Below the pieces are notes generated by a model, which was given only the letters and a program-made list of their open reading frames with translations, was not told the origin of the DNA and did not search any database. Below, piece by piece: positions 40,001-51,232 of a stretch of 64,000 bases of DNA (the stretch's first letter is position 1; each line of letters starts with the position of its first letter). Source of the stretch: Capitella teleta (taxonomy: Eukaryota > Annelida > Polychaeta > Capitellidae); contig KB297541.1 in the NCBI GenBank assembly GCA_000328365.1, positions 22,330 to 86,329 of the forward strand. Direction: 5' to 3'. The position numbers and the translations under genes are program-made.

Positions 40001-43000
40001 AGGGGCTTGTCTTGGACGCACAAGTAATTGCAAAGAGATGTCGCCTTGCGCAAAAGCACACATAGAAATTGCGCGTCAATATGTCTTTTGAGATGCCAGC
40101 ATAATCCAGCATTCCATTGCAGAATACAGCCAAGGTGAGGACACGCACAGCGACGATACAGGAGGTGAGGCCTGTGCCGGAGACAGAGAGAAAAAGTTGC
40201 GCACACAATGGGCCTTTAATAGAGAAGACCGCTTTTTTCTGGGTTGCGGGGCTCAGAGCCCTTCCTCTATATGCATTGTTCAAACCCACAATCATCAGTT
40301 GCTTTTGTTGGGAGAAAGGGGAAGGAGAGGGGGAAGGGGCTGCATCAGCGACAACGACGTCTTATCGCCCTGATCCAATCTGTAGCCAACACAATACCAC
40401 AATGCAATCTCCAGATAGCCAGCAGGGCTTTCCTCGGCGCAGAAATCGACTCCGAGGATCAGGAGGAGGAGGCCACACACAGAGATGCTCAAAGGTACTC
40501 GAGAGATAAATCTGCGTAGAAGCCACGGTCAGCCATGCGAGAAATGAACTAGTAGCATTGAAGCGGCCTTGACCTCTGAGGGCAACGGTGACATCTTCTC
40601 CAGTTCGGAGCGTGGTACATCAGCATACATCAACCTTGTATCTATACCCCGTGTCAACTATAATGAGAGACCTGTCTACGCACGAGGGTTTAATTTCTGA
40701 ACGGACAGAAGTTTTAATGAGCGCAAATAATATTAAACTATTTGCAGAATTGAGCCATTCTAGAGCAAGTATGAAATAAAAAGTTACACCCTGGCGGGTT
40801 CAGATTAAAGAATGTCAAGACACCAGTGCAAACAATCCCATTACACGACCTCCTTGCGCAAACCAAACAGGATGGCGCATCTTCTTTCAAGGTATCACAC
40901 ACTTAAAAAGTCAACATGCAATTTTTCAATTCGCATTCTTTGTCTATGATTGAAAAAGAGATTCTTTCAGCCCCCCCCAATCCCTTTCATACAATAACAC
41001 TATTAGAATATGTCACAAGCGTAATCCTAAAAGCCACAACGTTTGAGGACGGAGGGCAAAGAGAATGGCATCACAATGGAAACATTGTGCAGCTTCTCTC
41101 AAGTCGGAAGGGTCAAAGGTCAAAGGGCACGAGGGGAAAGCGTTTAACTCTGAGCAAAAAGCCCCATTTTCGAATCACTTAAATTACTCATGCGGGTCTA
41201 GGCATAAGTGTGATCATTAAGAAGCAAGAATGCAGCCACGATTCGTGACAGGCCAAGGATGACGTCTGCGTAAATCAATCGAGGTTGACTTACAAATCGG
41301 AGGTAACCAACGAGTCATCCGAAAAGATGCATCTCAAAACTAGTCAAAAGGAAAGCAAAGAACCGAAAATTCCACCATGAATAAAATTCCGATTGATTCT
41401 TTGTGCAGGTAAATTGATGAGGAGTTCAACTTTGCACGTGGCAACAATGCTGTTGAAGTTAACGAGAAACGAAGTTTCAAGGAGCGTGCTTAATTCGCTG
41501 CAAGGGGGCTCCTCCGCTGATATACGAGTGGTGCTGCCGCGAACCAGGAGGCACCGGTAGGTGTTTCGCTAAGAGCATCTTTCATTGGGATTGATTTCAT
41601 AGTTTAATCAACGGAAAATTGGCTTCAAATAGAGTTGGAATTGTGAGCGAGGTGACCAGTGTGTATTACGGGGTGGCTGAACTGCATGTATCAGATGTGG
41701 TTGGCATAGCAACCGCGGAGAAGTGAGGAATGAACTCATCAATTATGACTGCGCTGACACTCTTTATCTATCGTTTCAGAATTCGGTCAAAGTCAGACAA
41801 GGTTGAACTGGCAAGAAGCTGGAAGCGATGCGTTCTGATTTATGAATAGTTACGGGGGAGAAACTCAGATGAGGGATTCGATGGCGCGCAGAGGCCTTAG
41901 TCATAACGCACAAGCACCAATGAACAACAAGGGGAAGAGTCACTTTCGCTCATACATAGTAAATGGCAGATATTTCTCAGGGCCTCTTGAGAGTAGAATT
42001 TTCTGCCCTTAATTCCGATTTAAAATAGTCCAATACTCATTAGATCGGGGATGAACAACATGAGCCCAAATCTTCAATGGAAATAAACTTCACGTGAAAT
42101 TCAGAATACGCACTTGGCTTTGTAATTCTATACTTCATAACGTTCTTTCACCATTATGATAATGCATCTCATACCACGTTATGATTACCCTCTCTACGTT
42201 ATGATTTTTACATACAACGTTATGGTTACAGGCAAGGCATTTGTGGCTTTTCGACTCCGGAGCATAAACCCAAGACCGGGGATTACCCCCCTCTCTTCCC
42301 AAAGGGGTTTTTATCCTGCATGTCAACATTGACAGTGACAGTTGCATTATTATGCAGTTGGAAAGCACTGCAGAGTCCTCGAGGAATTAAAACAGATTAT
42401 GGGGCGACGAGGCCTCGAAATGGGGTCCTCGACAGTCCCAGGCGACATAGAAATGCAGTCAGGCGGGCAAACCATCTCAGCCTTCTGTGCCTTACTCATG
42501 GTTACATGAACAACAGTACATTGCAGTAATGATCAATTTATCAACATTATCCTCCTTATCATCATCAAAGTTTTAAGCCATACCCTTCACGCTTACTTAT
42601 TTCTTTGAAGCGTGGATTAATCTCATAAGATACAGGAATGGCTGAGGCCGCTTGTGGAATTCGAGCATAAGATGATGTTAATTCCAGAGTTTTTCATGGT
42701 TCATAATTGTTGTTTCATAGCAATCGAAGTCTATTGAAGGGTAATGTCAATAATGAATATGAGATACAGAACGCAAAGGTCCATGAAAGAAAGTCAAGAG
42801 CAAAAAGGGCAAAGCTGGTTAATATTCCACCTGCATTAACGAATAACATTACAATTAATAAGGCGCATTTTTCCACACCACCAATTATAAAAACATACAA
42901 GAAAATGCAAAAAGAGACTCACATGAATGCATTTCACAGGCAGATCGATGTAATTGAGGAGCTCATTGTAGAACTTGACGGTGTGGCAAGCGTTGAAGAA

Positions 43001-45906
43001 GACCATCATCTTCTTGTTCTTGTTCTTCTTAAGGAATGTGAACAGCAACAGAAATCTCTTCTCTGACGGACACACCACGTAACCCTACGGAGACCAAAGG
43101 TGACTGACGGCCCCGCCAGAGGGCAATCTACACACCTGCTTCAGACCCTCCACGGTCGCTTGCTCTTTCTCGTCGTCTACTCCAACGTAGAGGGGTTCCT
43201 TCTTCAGAGAGAGCTTGGCCAAATCTTCTGTTTTCCTTGTTTGTGTTGCAGAGAAAAGCATGGTTTGTCTTTTGGCTGAGAGAGAATGAATAAGAAATTG
43301 AAAGCAATTTAATGAGCGCCTCACCAGGAAGCAATTTGATAATTTGCTTCATTTCCTCCTCAAATCCAATGTCAAGAATTCGATCAGCTTCATCAATGAC
43401 TAAACAGCAACAGTTCTTGAACATAAAATCTCTTGTGTTCTGCAAAGAGTAGTAAATGCAATTTAATCGATTTACACATCAATAAACAGCTCAACAATCC
43501 CACAGTAAGTTCAAAATTCTCCTAATCAAAAATACCTGCAGGTGATCAAGCAGCCGTCCAGGTGTCGCCACTAGAATATTCACTCCGTTTGCCAACTTTT
43601 TAGCTTCTTCTCCACGATTCGTTCCGCCCATAATTAAACCAAAAGTGTGTTTATGATACTTAAGTAACTCTTTGAGAACGCCAAATATCTGCATGGCCAA
43701 TTCCCGGGTTGGTGAAATGATAAAAGCCCCTGTGCCTGTTATAAAAAACAACAGCAATAGAAGACAATCACGACCACAAACAACACAACTGACCATTGCG
43801 AGGTAAGAACTTCAATTTGTAGACCAATTCAATGACGGGAATGAGGAAAGCGAGAGTTTTACCACTGCCTGTCTTTGCACCTCCCATCAGATCTCTTTTA
43901 GATAAATGAGGTTGAATACCTTGAAATATCAGCATCGCACTAACTAACCTCCCCTCCAACAAATGAGGAATAGATTTGGCCTGAATCTCTGTCATGTGAG
44001 TAAATCCCATGTCAACAATTCCCTTCAATGTAAGCTCACTGACGGAATCTTTCAGTGATGAAAATGATGTGTCGGAGAGGATTTTCAATGCTAATTGATT
44101 GCCTGGCACTGGAAAAAAGACAGATTTAGCCACTATTTCACAAAAACACCCAAAAAACGCTCACATTCAGATACAATGTCGGTTTCCTCCATTTCTTTCT
44201 GCTTTCCTTTTTTCTTTTTCTTTTTCTCTTTCTTGTTATTCTTGGTCTCACTTCCATTCTTTAAGCTCTCTTCCTCTCCATTTTCAGCCTTCTCCTCCTC
44301 CTCTTCATCTCCGTTCAATTCTTCTTCATTCTCATCCTCCTCTTCATCATCACCATCATCCTCTTCCTCCTCATCTCCCTCTTCATCCTCATCTTCCTCC
44401 TCCTCATCATCTCCCTCTTCATCCTCCTCATCATCATCTCCAATCATTTCTAGTTCATCGTCATCGCTCTCTGGAATATCATTGTCACTCATTTCCACCT
44501 CATCCTCCTCCTCATCTGATTCCTCTTCTTCCACAATCTTCTTCTGAATGATTTTCTTTCCCTTTCCTTTCTTTTGAGCTTCAGATACTTGTACTTTGGA
44601 ACCCGGTTTTGTTTTCGGTTTGGCTTTTCCTTGAGGAAATGGCTTCTGAATTTGCTGCTTTTTTGCCAGAGGTTGTTGGTCTCGTTTAGGCTTTTTCCCA
44701 CCTGGAAGAGATTCAGTAAAATAATTCAACCAACAATTTATTTCAGGATCTCATTCTAGTGATGAAAAAATATAAATATCAGTATCTATTAAGAACCGGA
44801 AGAAAAAATATTCTCTATAAGTTACAAAGACTATGTATCGAATAACTAATCTTACCTGCTCCGACTTCTTCCAGCTTTCGCTTTTTCGATTTTGTATTTG
44901 AATCTGAAAGTTAAAAATGAATATTTTTAATAATTAGCTCATTAATGTAACATTCACAACATTTTTCAAGACTTCTAAGTGTCATTTGAACTACTACTCA
45001 CGAGACTACTGTCTACATCAAGGTGGGTGAGGGGGGGGGGGCCTCTCTAATTGTTAGGTGGTGGGATAACACCACAAGGCAATTAAGAGGATCAAACAAT
45101 AATATTCTTGGAAGGGCCGTGGACTGGATCCAGCGATAAAGAGACCCTCTAAAAGTCTAATAGTGTCTATGCCGTATGCAACTGTAATCACTTTGGGCTG
45201 AGTAATAAGGTTAGTATAATAATATACCGGTAGGTTACAGTATAATAATAATGGTATATTACCGGTATAATATACCGTTATTATTATACTGTAACTTGTA
45301 GCACTGGATTCCACGTACTGTGACTCTAGTTCAGTAGTTGTCTGGGTGGTATTGAATAAATAATAAATTGATAGTTATCATAGGTGATGATTATAGCAAT
45401 AGTGATTATTTATAGTAAGTACTGAATAACTGATACTAAATACCAATTAGGTAAATAAATACTGAATTAAAAATATTAAATAGTCATTTAGAGGATCCCA
45501 CCCGAGAAGCGGATTTCCGATTTGCTCCACGACACCACTGCACCAGAACACCAGATGCCCATCATAATATAAAAGTCATTAACATGAAGTGAAAAAACCA
45601 GGACTATCTCAGAAGTCGTGGTCACCGTTTATTAGGATCAACATATGAAATTAGAATTAGAATCATGGAAATGATGAATGATTCAATGAAACAAGCATGA
45701 AGGAGAGCGATAATAGGGTTACCCCTGGTATAAACAAACAACATATTGTTGTTCATCGCTGAATTTGAAGAGGATCTACAGTATAACACCAACATTTGAA
45801 ATGTTTATATTATACTGATGTTAGTTTTGATATTGTAAAATTACAAACCCGAAGATTGAACGAATGGAGAGGATTTCTTCTTCATATTTGACTTGGACTT
45901 GGCCAT
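34073..45906 (-). CDS. DDX18: DDX18/Has1 nucleolar DEAD-box RNA helicase
   Basis: Thirteen exons join in phase to 721 residues: 45849-45906, 44856-44903, 44165-44701, 43949-44108, 43794-43894, 43536-43735, 43325-43439, 43136-43275, 42923-43084, 39114-39266, 36757-36927, 36082-36259, 34073-34215. Residues about 1-87 are Lys-rich and 88-185 very acidic. The helicase core then shows the Q motif (GFTHMTEIQ), [36 protein letters not shown] and HRVGRTAR. The DUF4217 region after it ([20 protein letters not shown]) is diagnostic for the DDX18/Has1 group, and the end is basic. Has1 is an ATP-dependent helicase needed for pre-rRNA processing and snoRNA release in the nucleolus. Human DDX18 is 670 residues; the excess is mainly in the acidic tract. 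Exon 4/5 are parted by a 54-bp stop-free intron. The exon 12 donor (CTGA|GTATCC) is the weakest border. Confidence 0.94.
34772..34785. promoter_or_regulatory. X-box-like palindrome in DDX18 intron 12
   Basis: GTTGCCATAGCAAC, followed by CGCGG. Nearly the same 19 bases recur at 41700. Confidence 0.3.
41700..41713. promoter_or_regulatory. X-box-like palindrome in DDX18 intron 9
   Basis: GTTGGCATAGCAAC followed by CGCGG, one mismatch over 19 bases from the copy at 34772. Confidence 0.3.
42136..42227. repeat. degenerate ~21-bp periodic CGTTATGATT cluster
   Basis: ACGTTATGATT occurs at 42176 and 42196, ACGTTATGGTT at 42217, and an inverted CATAACG at 42136. The spacing is 20-21 bp. Similar clusters occur near 6.7, 55.6 and 61.5 kb. 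Confidence 0.55.
45234..45295. repeat. 62-bp near-perfect palindrome
   Basis: The left arm GTTACAGTATAATAATAA is mirrored at the right end. The arms of about 28 nt have one mismatch around a central CCGG. It lies in DDX18 intron 1 and could extrude as a cruciform. Confidence 0.8.
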
Positions 45907-46421
45907 GTTGACGACATGTGAGCTATGAATCATGGGAAGAGAAATAAATGGAAATTTCTTTTCTGTTTTTCCTTCTTTTTATATTAGCAGGAAATATAAC
46001 CCCACTTGTGTTTTTATACAGCTGAATATTAAAAACATAAGAGTTATCAGCTATTTCAGGCGAGTTTCTGAAAAGTATGTAATTTATTATAAATCGCGTT
46101 CTCGCGTTATCATCAGGTCGGGACAACGCCGTCGATCTATGCTCAAACACATCAACGTCCAAGACGAATGCATGCGAATATGTTTGTCTTGTGATCACGA
46201 TAAAAACGAATAACATGCATACAGTGGCGTATTCTCGCTAAGGGCGTAGGGGCGATGGCCACTCACTCAGCTAAAAATATTAAAAAAAATAAAAAAAATC
46301 CTCATTTTAACATTAATAATATTGATGATGATAATAATGATAAAAATATCAATATTAATATATTAATATTATTAATATGTAATGATATGTAAACATTTTT
46401 TTTAAACAAATAATTTGTTGA

Positions 46422-47622
46422 TTACGGTGGCTGGAAGCGGACATGATGTGATTTTTATTTTGTAGAGGCTATCTCATAATTTTGAGATAATATCTCGAAT
46501 TTACGAGATAATATGTCGAAATTACAACATTTTATCTCGAAATTACGAGATAAATTAATGAGATTTCATCATGGCGGCTCACATGCTGTCACAAGCTGAT
46601 CTAATCACTTTTTGCTTTGAGTTTGGATTAAAACAGAGGCTAATAATCAGATGTCTTACTGAGTGTGGGATTGAGATGAGTGAGAGGCATTTTCGGCGGC
46701 AGTTGGTCAACTTAAACATAAGAAGAAGAAGCTACATAGCCATTGATGAAGCGATTGAATTCATATATCATGAACTGCAGCATTCAGGTCGACTTCATGG
46801 GTACAGATGGATGCATCAAAAATTAAAATCAGTTAATATTGTATGACTTTTGTGAGTCCCAGAAGTAACGAATGAATTTACAATTGCCGACTTAAAGACA
46901 GAATTCACAAAATAAAACACATTTATTATATGGGCCTAATCAGAGTACAGTCAATAATTGTGCATCTAAAAATAAATGTAAGTAAAGCACAGCATGGTGC
47001 TACATACAGGTGTGCCCACTCAAGCAGAACTGAAAATACGTACAATAAGAACAAGCGTAAAGGTTTTTTTAAAGTCACTAAGTCGGGAAGAAAGGGAAAA
47101 TGAAGAGTTAATGCATATGTTGAAATCAATGGGAACTCTTTCCTCGTATCAGTTAAATTTTTGAAGTTAAGGGAAGGCTTGCTCTGGAAGCCCAGTGAAC
47201 TTGTTTTTGGCGAAGATTACTTCCCATTTCTGCGAGGGTTGGCTGCGTGTAGAGATCAAGAATGATCTCTGAGTTGAGCTCTGTTTTGTGAAACTGGAAA
47301 AGCAACCAGCGTGCAATCCGTGCACGTGCTGAGGCAGGGTTGTGCTGGGCACCGCTGGCAGACACTAGTACTCGACTCACAGGTGTGAGTGCACACTTTG
47401 TCGTTGTCCCATGATAAAACCAGTTTTCACCCATCATTATTACAGTTACCTTCGCATCAGATGCGCCAAACCCCTTGCTTCTTAAAAAATATTCCAGTTG
47501 CTAAGCCGCCATATTGAAATATTATTATTTTATCTCACAATTTCGAGATAATAAGTTCGAAATTTTGACATATTATCTCGTAATTTCGAAATAATATCTT
47601 GAAATTACGAGATAGCCTCTAC

Positions 47623-47654
<32 letters not shown>

Positions 47655-47681
47655 CATCATGTCTGCTCCCAGCCACCGTAA
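46422..47681. mobile_element. nested inverted-repeat transposon with integrase-type ORF (IS3EU-like?)
   Basis: Both ends start TTACGGTGGCTGG and match inversely for about 150 bp (46422-46580, 47505-47681). The arms are packed with small palindromes of the type ATCTCGAAATTACGAGAT. The right arm has an A29 run where the left has TTTTTATTTTG. The interior holds one 91-residue ORF on the plus strand. No certain target duplication was found; TTGA occurs near both ends but offset by one base. The family name is an inference from the ORF. Confidence 0.75.
46571..46846 (+). CDS. N-terminal fragment of an integrase-core transposase
   Basis: 91 residues from MAAHMLSQADLI to KLKSVNIV. The spacing LxxxCGIEMSERHFRRQL, then EFIYHELQHSGRLHGYRWMH, matches the region that precedes the rve/DDE integrase core in eukaryotic elements and fish proteins of the 'integrase core domain' group. 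The ORF stops where the catalytic core should begin, so the enzyme part is lost. The start codon lies just inside the left inverted repeat. A separate minus-strand frame at 47153-47437 in the same element was not recognised. Confidence 0.5.
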   Translation: MAAHMLSQADLITFCFEFGLKQRLIIRCLTECGIEMSERHFRRQLVNLNIRRRSYIAIDEAIEFIYHELQHSGRLHGYRWMHQKLKSVNIV

Positions 47682-48024
47682 ATTGATTGTTGTAGGAAAT
47701 ACAGTATTATAATTGTGCAGGGAACGGGAAGCTTGGGTGAGCATGGCGAAAAGCCTCGACAAAGTTACGATTTTTATTGGAGCATCATCATTCGCTATAT
47801 GCACGCTTGCAGATTAAACAGCTTAGCTTGTGCTGCTAAGTAACATTACTAGTAAATATAGTAATTATGTCAAAGAGAATATCCAATTAGGCCTACTTTT
47901 GCCCGCCGGCAGCAGTGATCAAACTGACCACAATCTCAAAATTAATCTTCCTGTAAGGAATAGGTATCGGATTGAACATTTCAGATAATAGAAAACGTGT
48001 GGACGGCGCCTCCTGGTTTTGAAT

Positions 48025-48660
48025 GGCCATCCACCTCCAGAGTGGACAGCTAGGGAAAGAAGTGACGTAAACTCCTCAACCAAAAATACTTCGTCGGTCA
48101 GTACAAGTGCTTAATATACTCTCAATTACACGAAGAAATATTCTGCAAAGTATGCGTTCTGTTTGCCCCGAACGGAGTTCATGGCCAAGAACTTGGAAAC
48201 TTTGTTAAGCAGCCCCTGAAGAAATATGCACACCTCACTGGCAAAACTGGTAAATTGAATCTGCACATCAAAACCAGCTTTCATGAGACATGTGTCACGG
48301 CTTCAATTCTATTCAAGAAAACCGTTGACTATGGGGAGGACATTGTTGCTCAAATAAATTGACAAGAGGCAGAGGAGTGTCTGAGAAATCGAAAAGCTGT
48401 TCTCATCATTATCACTCGTAAAGTATCGAATTTCATGGACGCCTTGGCCTCCATCTACGTGGGCACTCTTTAGGTTCGACGTACTGATTGCTCCAGCAAA
48501 TCAATCGACTTCAATGAAGGCAATTTCGACCACTTCTGCAACTTATGGTAGAATATGGAGACCATTAATGACATGAAAGCCCATGTCAGTTCTACGAAAA
48601 AATGTGCCAGCTACACTTTCCCACTGGCTCAAAATGAAATTTGATAAAACATGAATGAAT
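48025..48660 (+). pseudogene. hAT transposase fragment (TTF/DUF4371 type)
   Basis: One reading frame gives QYKCLIYSQLHEEIFCKVCV, then LFAPNGVHGQELGNFVKQPL and later ECLRNRKAVLIIITRKVSNF. This follows the pattern YxxxxxxxFCKxCVLFAP...G..LG.LV..P..K of TTF zinc-finger plus DUF4371 transposases, which belong to Tip100-like hAT elements. In-frame stops (TAG, TGA) interrupt it at several points and the dimerisation domain is missing. It cannot encode a working transposase. Confidence 0.75.
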
Positions 48661-48855
48661 CAGTGAAAAATTGAAGTGTTAAACGGAATCAGTATTTTCA
48701 AGATCATTGATCGGTAAATTGATTGGGTTATTATTGTTGTTCCCTTTTATCTTTATTGTAATATGTGTATCCTGCAAATGGATGAATTAATTTGCATTGA
48801 ATATGAGCTTCGGCCATCCCCTCGACAATTTTCAGAATGCGCCACTGCATGCGTA

Positions 48856-50968
48856 ATTAGGCTTGATTAATTATTTGATCAAAACCATGTGAACACTATG
48901 TCTTTGCTAGAAATTATTACAATAATAAATAATTCAAAGTGCTCAAAGCGGTGCCCATCAAGCTCAAATGTTAATTTCTTTGGTTATCCTCTTATAATTA
49001 AGATCCCCAGTAGTATAAGTTCCAATCTATAAGAGACTGTACGTTGGTATGTGGTTACCCAGAGAAATCGAACCCATTACCCTTGAATTATAACCAAGCA
49101 GTCCCCTAAATTATAATATTTTTTACCGGTATATAATTAACAGAGCATACATGCGTATTGTAAACTTATATAGAAAGGATAATTCATAGACCTATCAAGT
49201 TCATGCAGTATGTATTACTACCCCTATGGGTTAATTAATAATTATATAAATATACGAGGGAGGGGCCAGAACTTCCAGAAGTAATGAGCCTCGAGGGGAA
49301 AAAGTTGTCTGATTCTCACGCACTTTCGCACATGTTGCCTAGTAACCAATACATGCATAAGTTTCTTGTAAAATTATCATAATGAATCTGCGCGCTGCCT
49401 AAAATGTACATATTTTGAAAAAAAAAAAAAAAAAAAACTAATCAAATATATCAAATTTCTTTCGAACAACGACAGCACACGGTTTACTCAATTCATTAAA
49501 TTATAAAAATTCATAAAATTGATAATAATAATAATAAATTTATGCAATTAAATGTTTTAATTACTGCTATGACCTTGACCTTTGCGCAGTCTCATTCATA
49601 CTCAGAATTTCGAAAGGTGTCTATACTGGCAATATACGTACTGCTAATTTCAATGTCACAACTCGCTTAAAAACTGAGATATTTGCATTAAAACAAATAT
49701 CAATTACTATTATGCAAGATTACACAAGAACGTTGCATCTGATATAAAGCAGTAACTTAGTAAGACCGCCATGCATCGTTGTACATATTAATTAATGCAC
49801 TAAATCATTTGATGTGTTGCAAGACGCAAGCTCAATTAAATATTGAGCTTGAAGAGATCCAATTTGAAAGTTTGAAAAATCACTTTGACTTTGACCTACA
49901 AATTTCTATCAGACTCGCCGAATCACATGTCATGCTTGTACTATCAATGTGTCAAATTTGCTGAATGACACTTCACGGAGTTCCTTGAAAACGGCGCATT
50001 AAAAAAAATCGTTCACTGACTTTACAGAAGAAAATAAACGTATCATAAGGACAATTTTTAATTTAACATTTTCCTTAAAAAAATCAAGCTTCAATTACAA
50101 CGTGAAATGCCTGAGGCTCATTGCTTATGGGCCCTCCGTCGTACATGTACTCAATGCAAACGCAATAATACGTCAAAAAACCCTCTGAGCATGCAAGAGC
50201 ATGTCTGCATGAGCAATTTATTTGAAATCATTCATCACAATATTCGCTGAAGTAAAACTCTAACATCCTTACAAAACTGTTTGGGTCACATTTATAAAAA
50301 TCATTAAATAGCTCAAAATAATCACAGGAATATCCAGAATTGTATACAATATGTTACCAAAATATACATGTATACTGGAATATAACACATTAGCTAATTT
50401 GGACGGTTAATTATTGATGGGTATGTAAAGCAATACTGGTGGTGATGAGCAACAGATAAAAAATTTTCATTACAAATATTTGAAACATTCTGCGGAGATT
50501 CAGTGGATATATGTATGCTTAATGCTTATAATGAATACACTCACAATTGTGGATTGATGAATAGCATGCCAATGAGGCAACCTACTCATCAGCTAAGACA
50601 TTCTCCTTCACACAATTCACATTATTACAAATGTGAAAATACATTATACATGTTTACTAAAGAGGGTATAATGTTGAACACACATAAATAGGTTGAAGAG
50701 CGCATGGCTTTTCATCTGATCAGTGTTCTCTATTTACACAATTAAGAGGAAAGTGAATGGAAGATACATGTGGGCCATGCACAGCTGTGCATATATCATA
50801 CATACTGCATTCAGTTGGATGGAGTTGGAAATTTGGAATGTAGATATGGTTCACATCAATGATGGAAACCACTTGTTTAATTAAACAAATCACACATACG
50901 GCTGCTATAGATCTTCAACTCATTACATGTTTGATATTATGGCAACATGACTTTGTGTAATAAATTGA
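48856..50968. other. AT-rich intergenic DNA, nothing recognised
   Basis: This lies between the hAT element and the 3' end of the GNAT-PARP gene. It contains an X-box-like motif (GTTGCCTAGTAAC, 49334-49346) but no supported gene. Confidence 0.5.
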
Positions 50969-50974
50969 TTTATT
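50969..50974 (-). terminator. candidate polyadenylation signal of GNAT-PARP gene
   Basis: AATAAA on the minus strand, about 260 bp after the stop codon at 51233-51235. Confidence 0.45.
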
Positions 50975-51232
50975 AGATTGGAATGTAAAATAAAGCAATA
51001 AACAAAACACCAAACAAAACTCACTCAATCATTCCAGTTAGATTAACTTAACCACACAATTCATAACATCAAATATAATCATTGTATACAAGATGAGATC
51101 ATAAAACATAGAATGTATAGATATGTGAATGTGATGGTAGGTATAAGTACCCTAATACTCAAGTGAATACTGGATAAACAAATGACTGAATACTGCGTGT
51201 GTATCATGCAGAAATAGTCGGATTGCAAAGAT

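Larger units (their letters stand above)
39267..42922 (-). other. DDX18 intron 9
   Basis: A 3.7 kb intron between the exon coding for motif IV and the exon coding for motif V. Apart from an X-box-like motif and a cluster of CGTTATGATT repeats at 42136-42227, nothing is recognised. Confidence 0.7.
46222..48847 (+). mobile_element. decayed hAT (Tip100-like) DNA transposon, carrying a nested element
   Basis: The ends are inverted: CAGTGGCGTATTCT at 46222 and its near-inverse AGAATGCGCCACTG ending 48847. They are flanked by CATGCATA (46214-46221) and CATGCGTA (48848-48855), an 8-bp target duplication with one difference, as hAT elements make. The interior keeps a transposase fragment at about 48025-48660. 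A second inverted-repeat element sits inside at 46422-47681. The C-terminal hAT dimerisation region is absent, so this is an internally deleted, inactive copy. Confidence 0.8.

Noticed and set aside
44095-44551. Long Ser- or His/Pro-rich plus-strand frames
   Set aside because: They are the antisense of the acidic GAG/GAT-rich exon 3 of DDX18.
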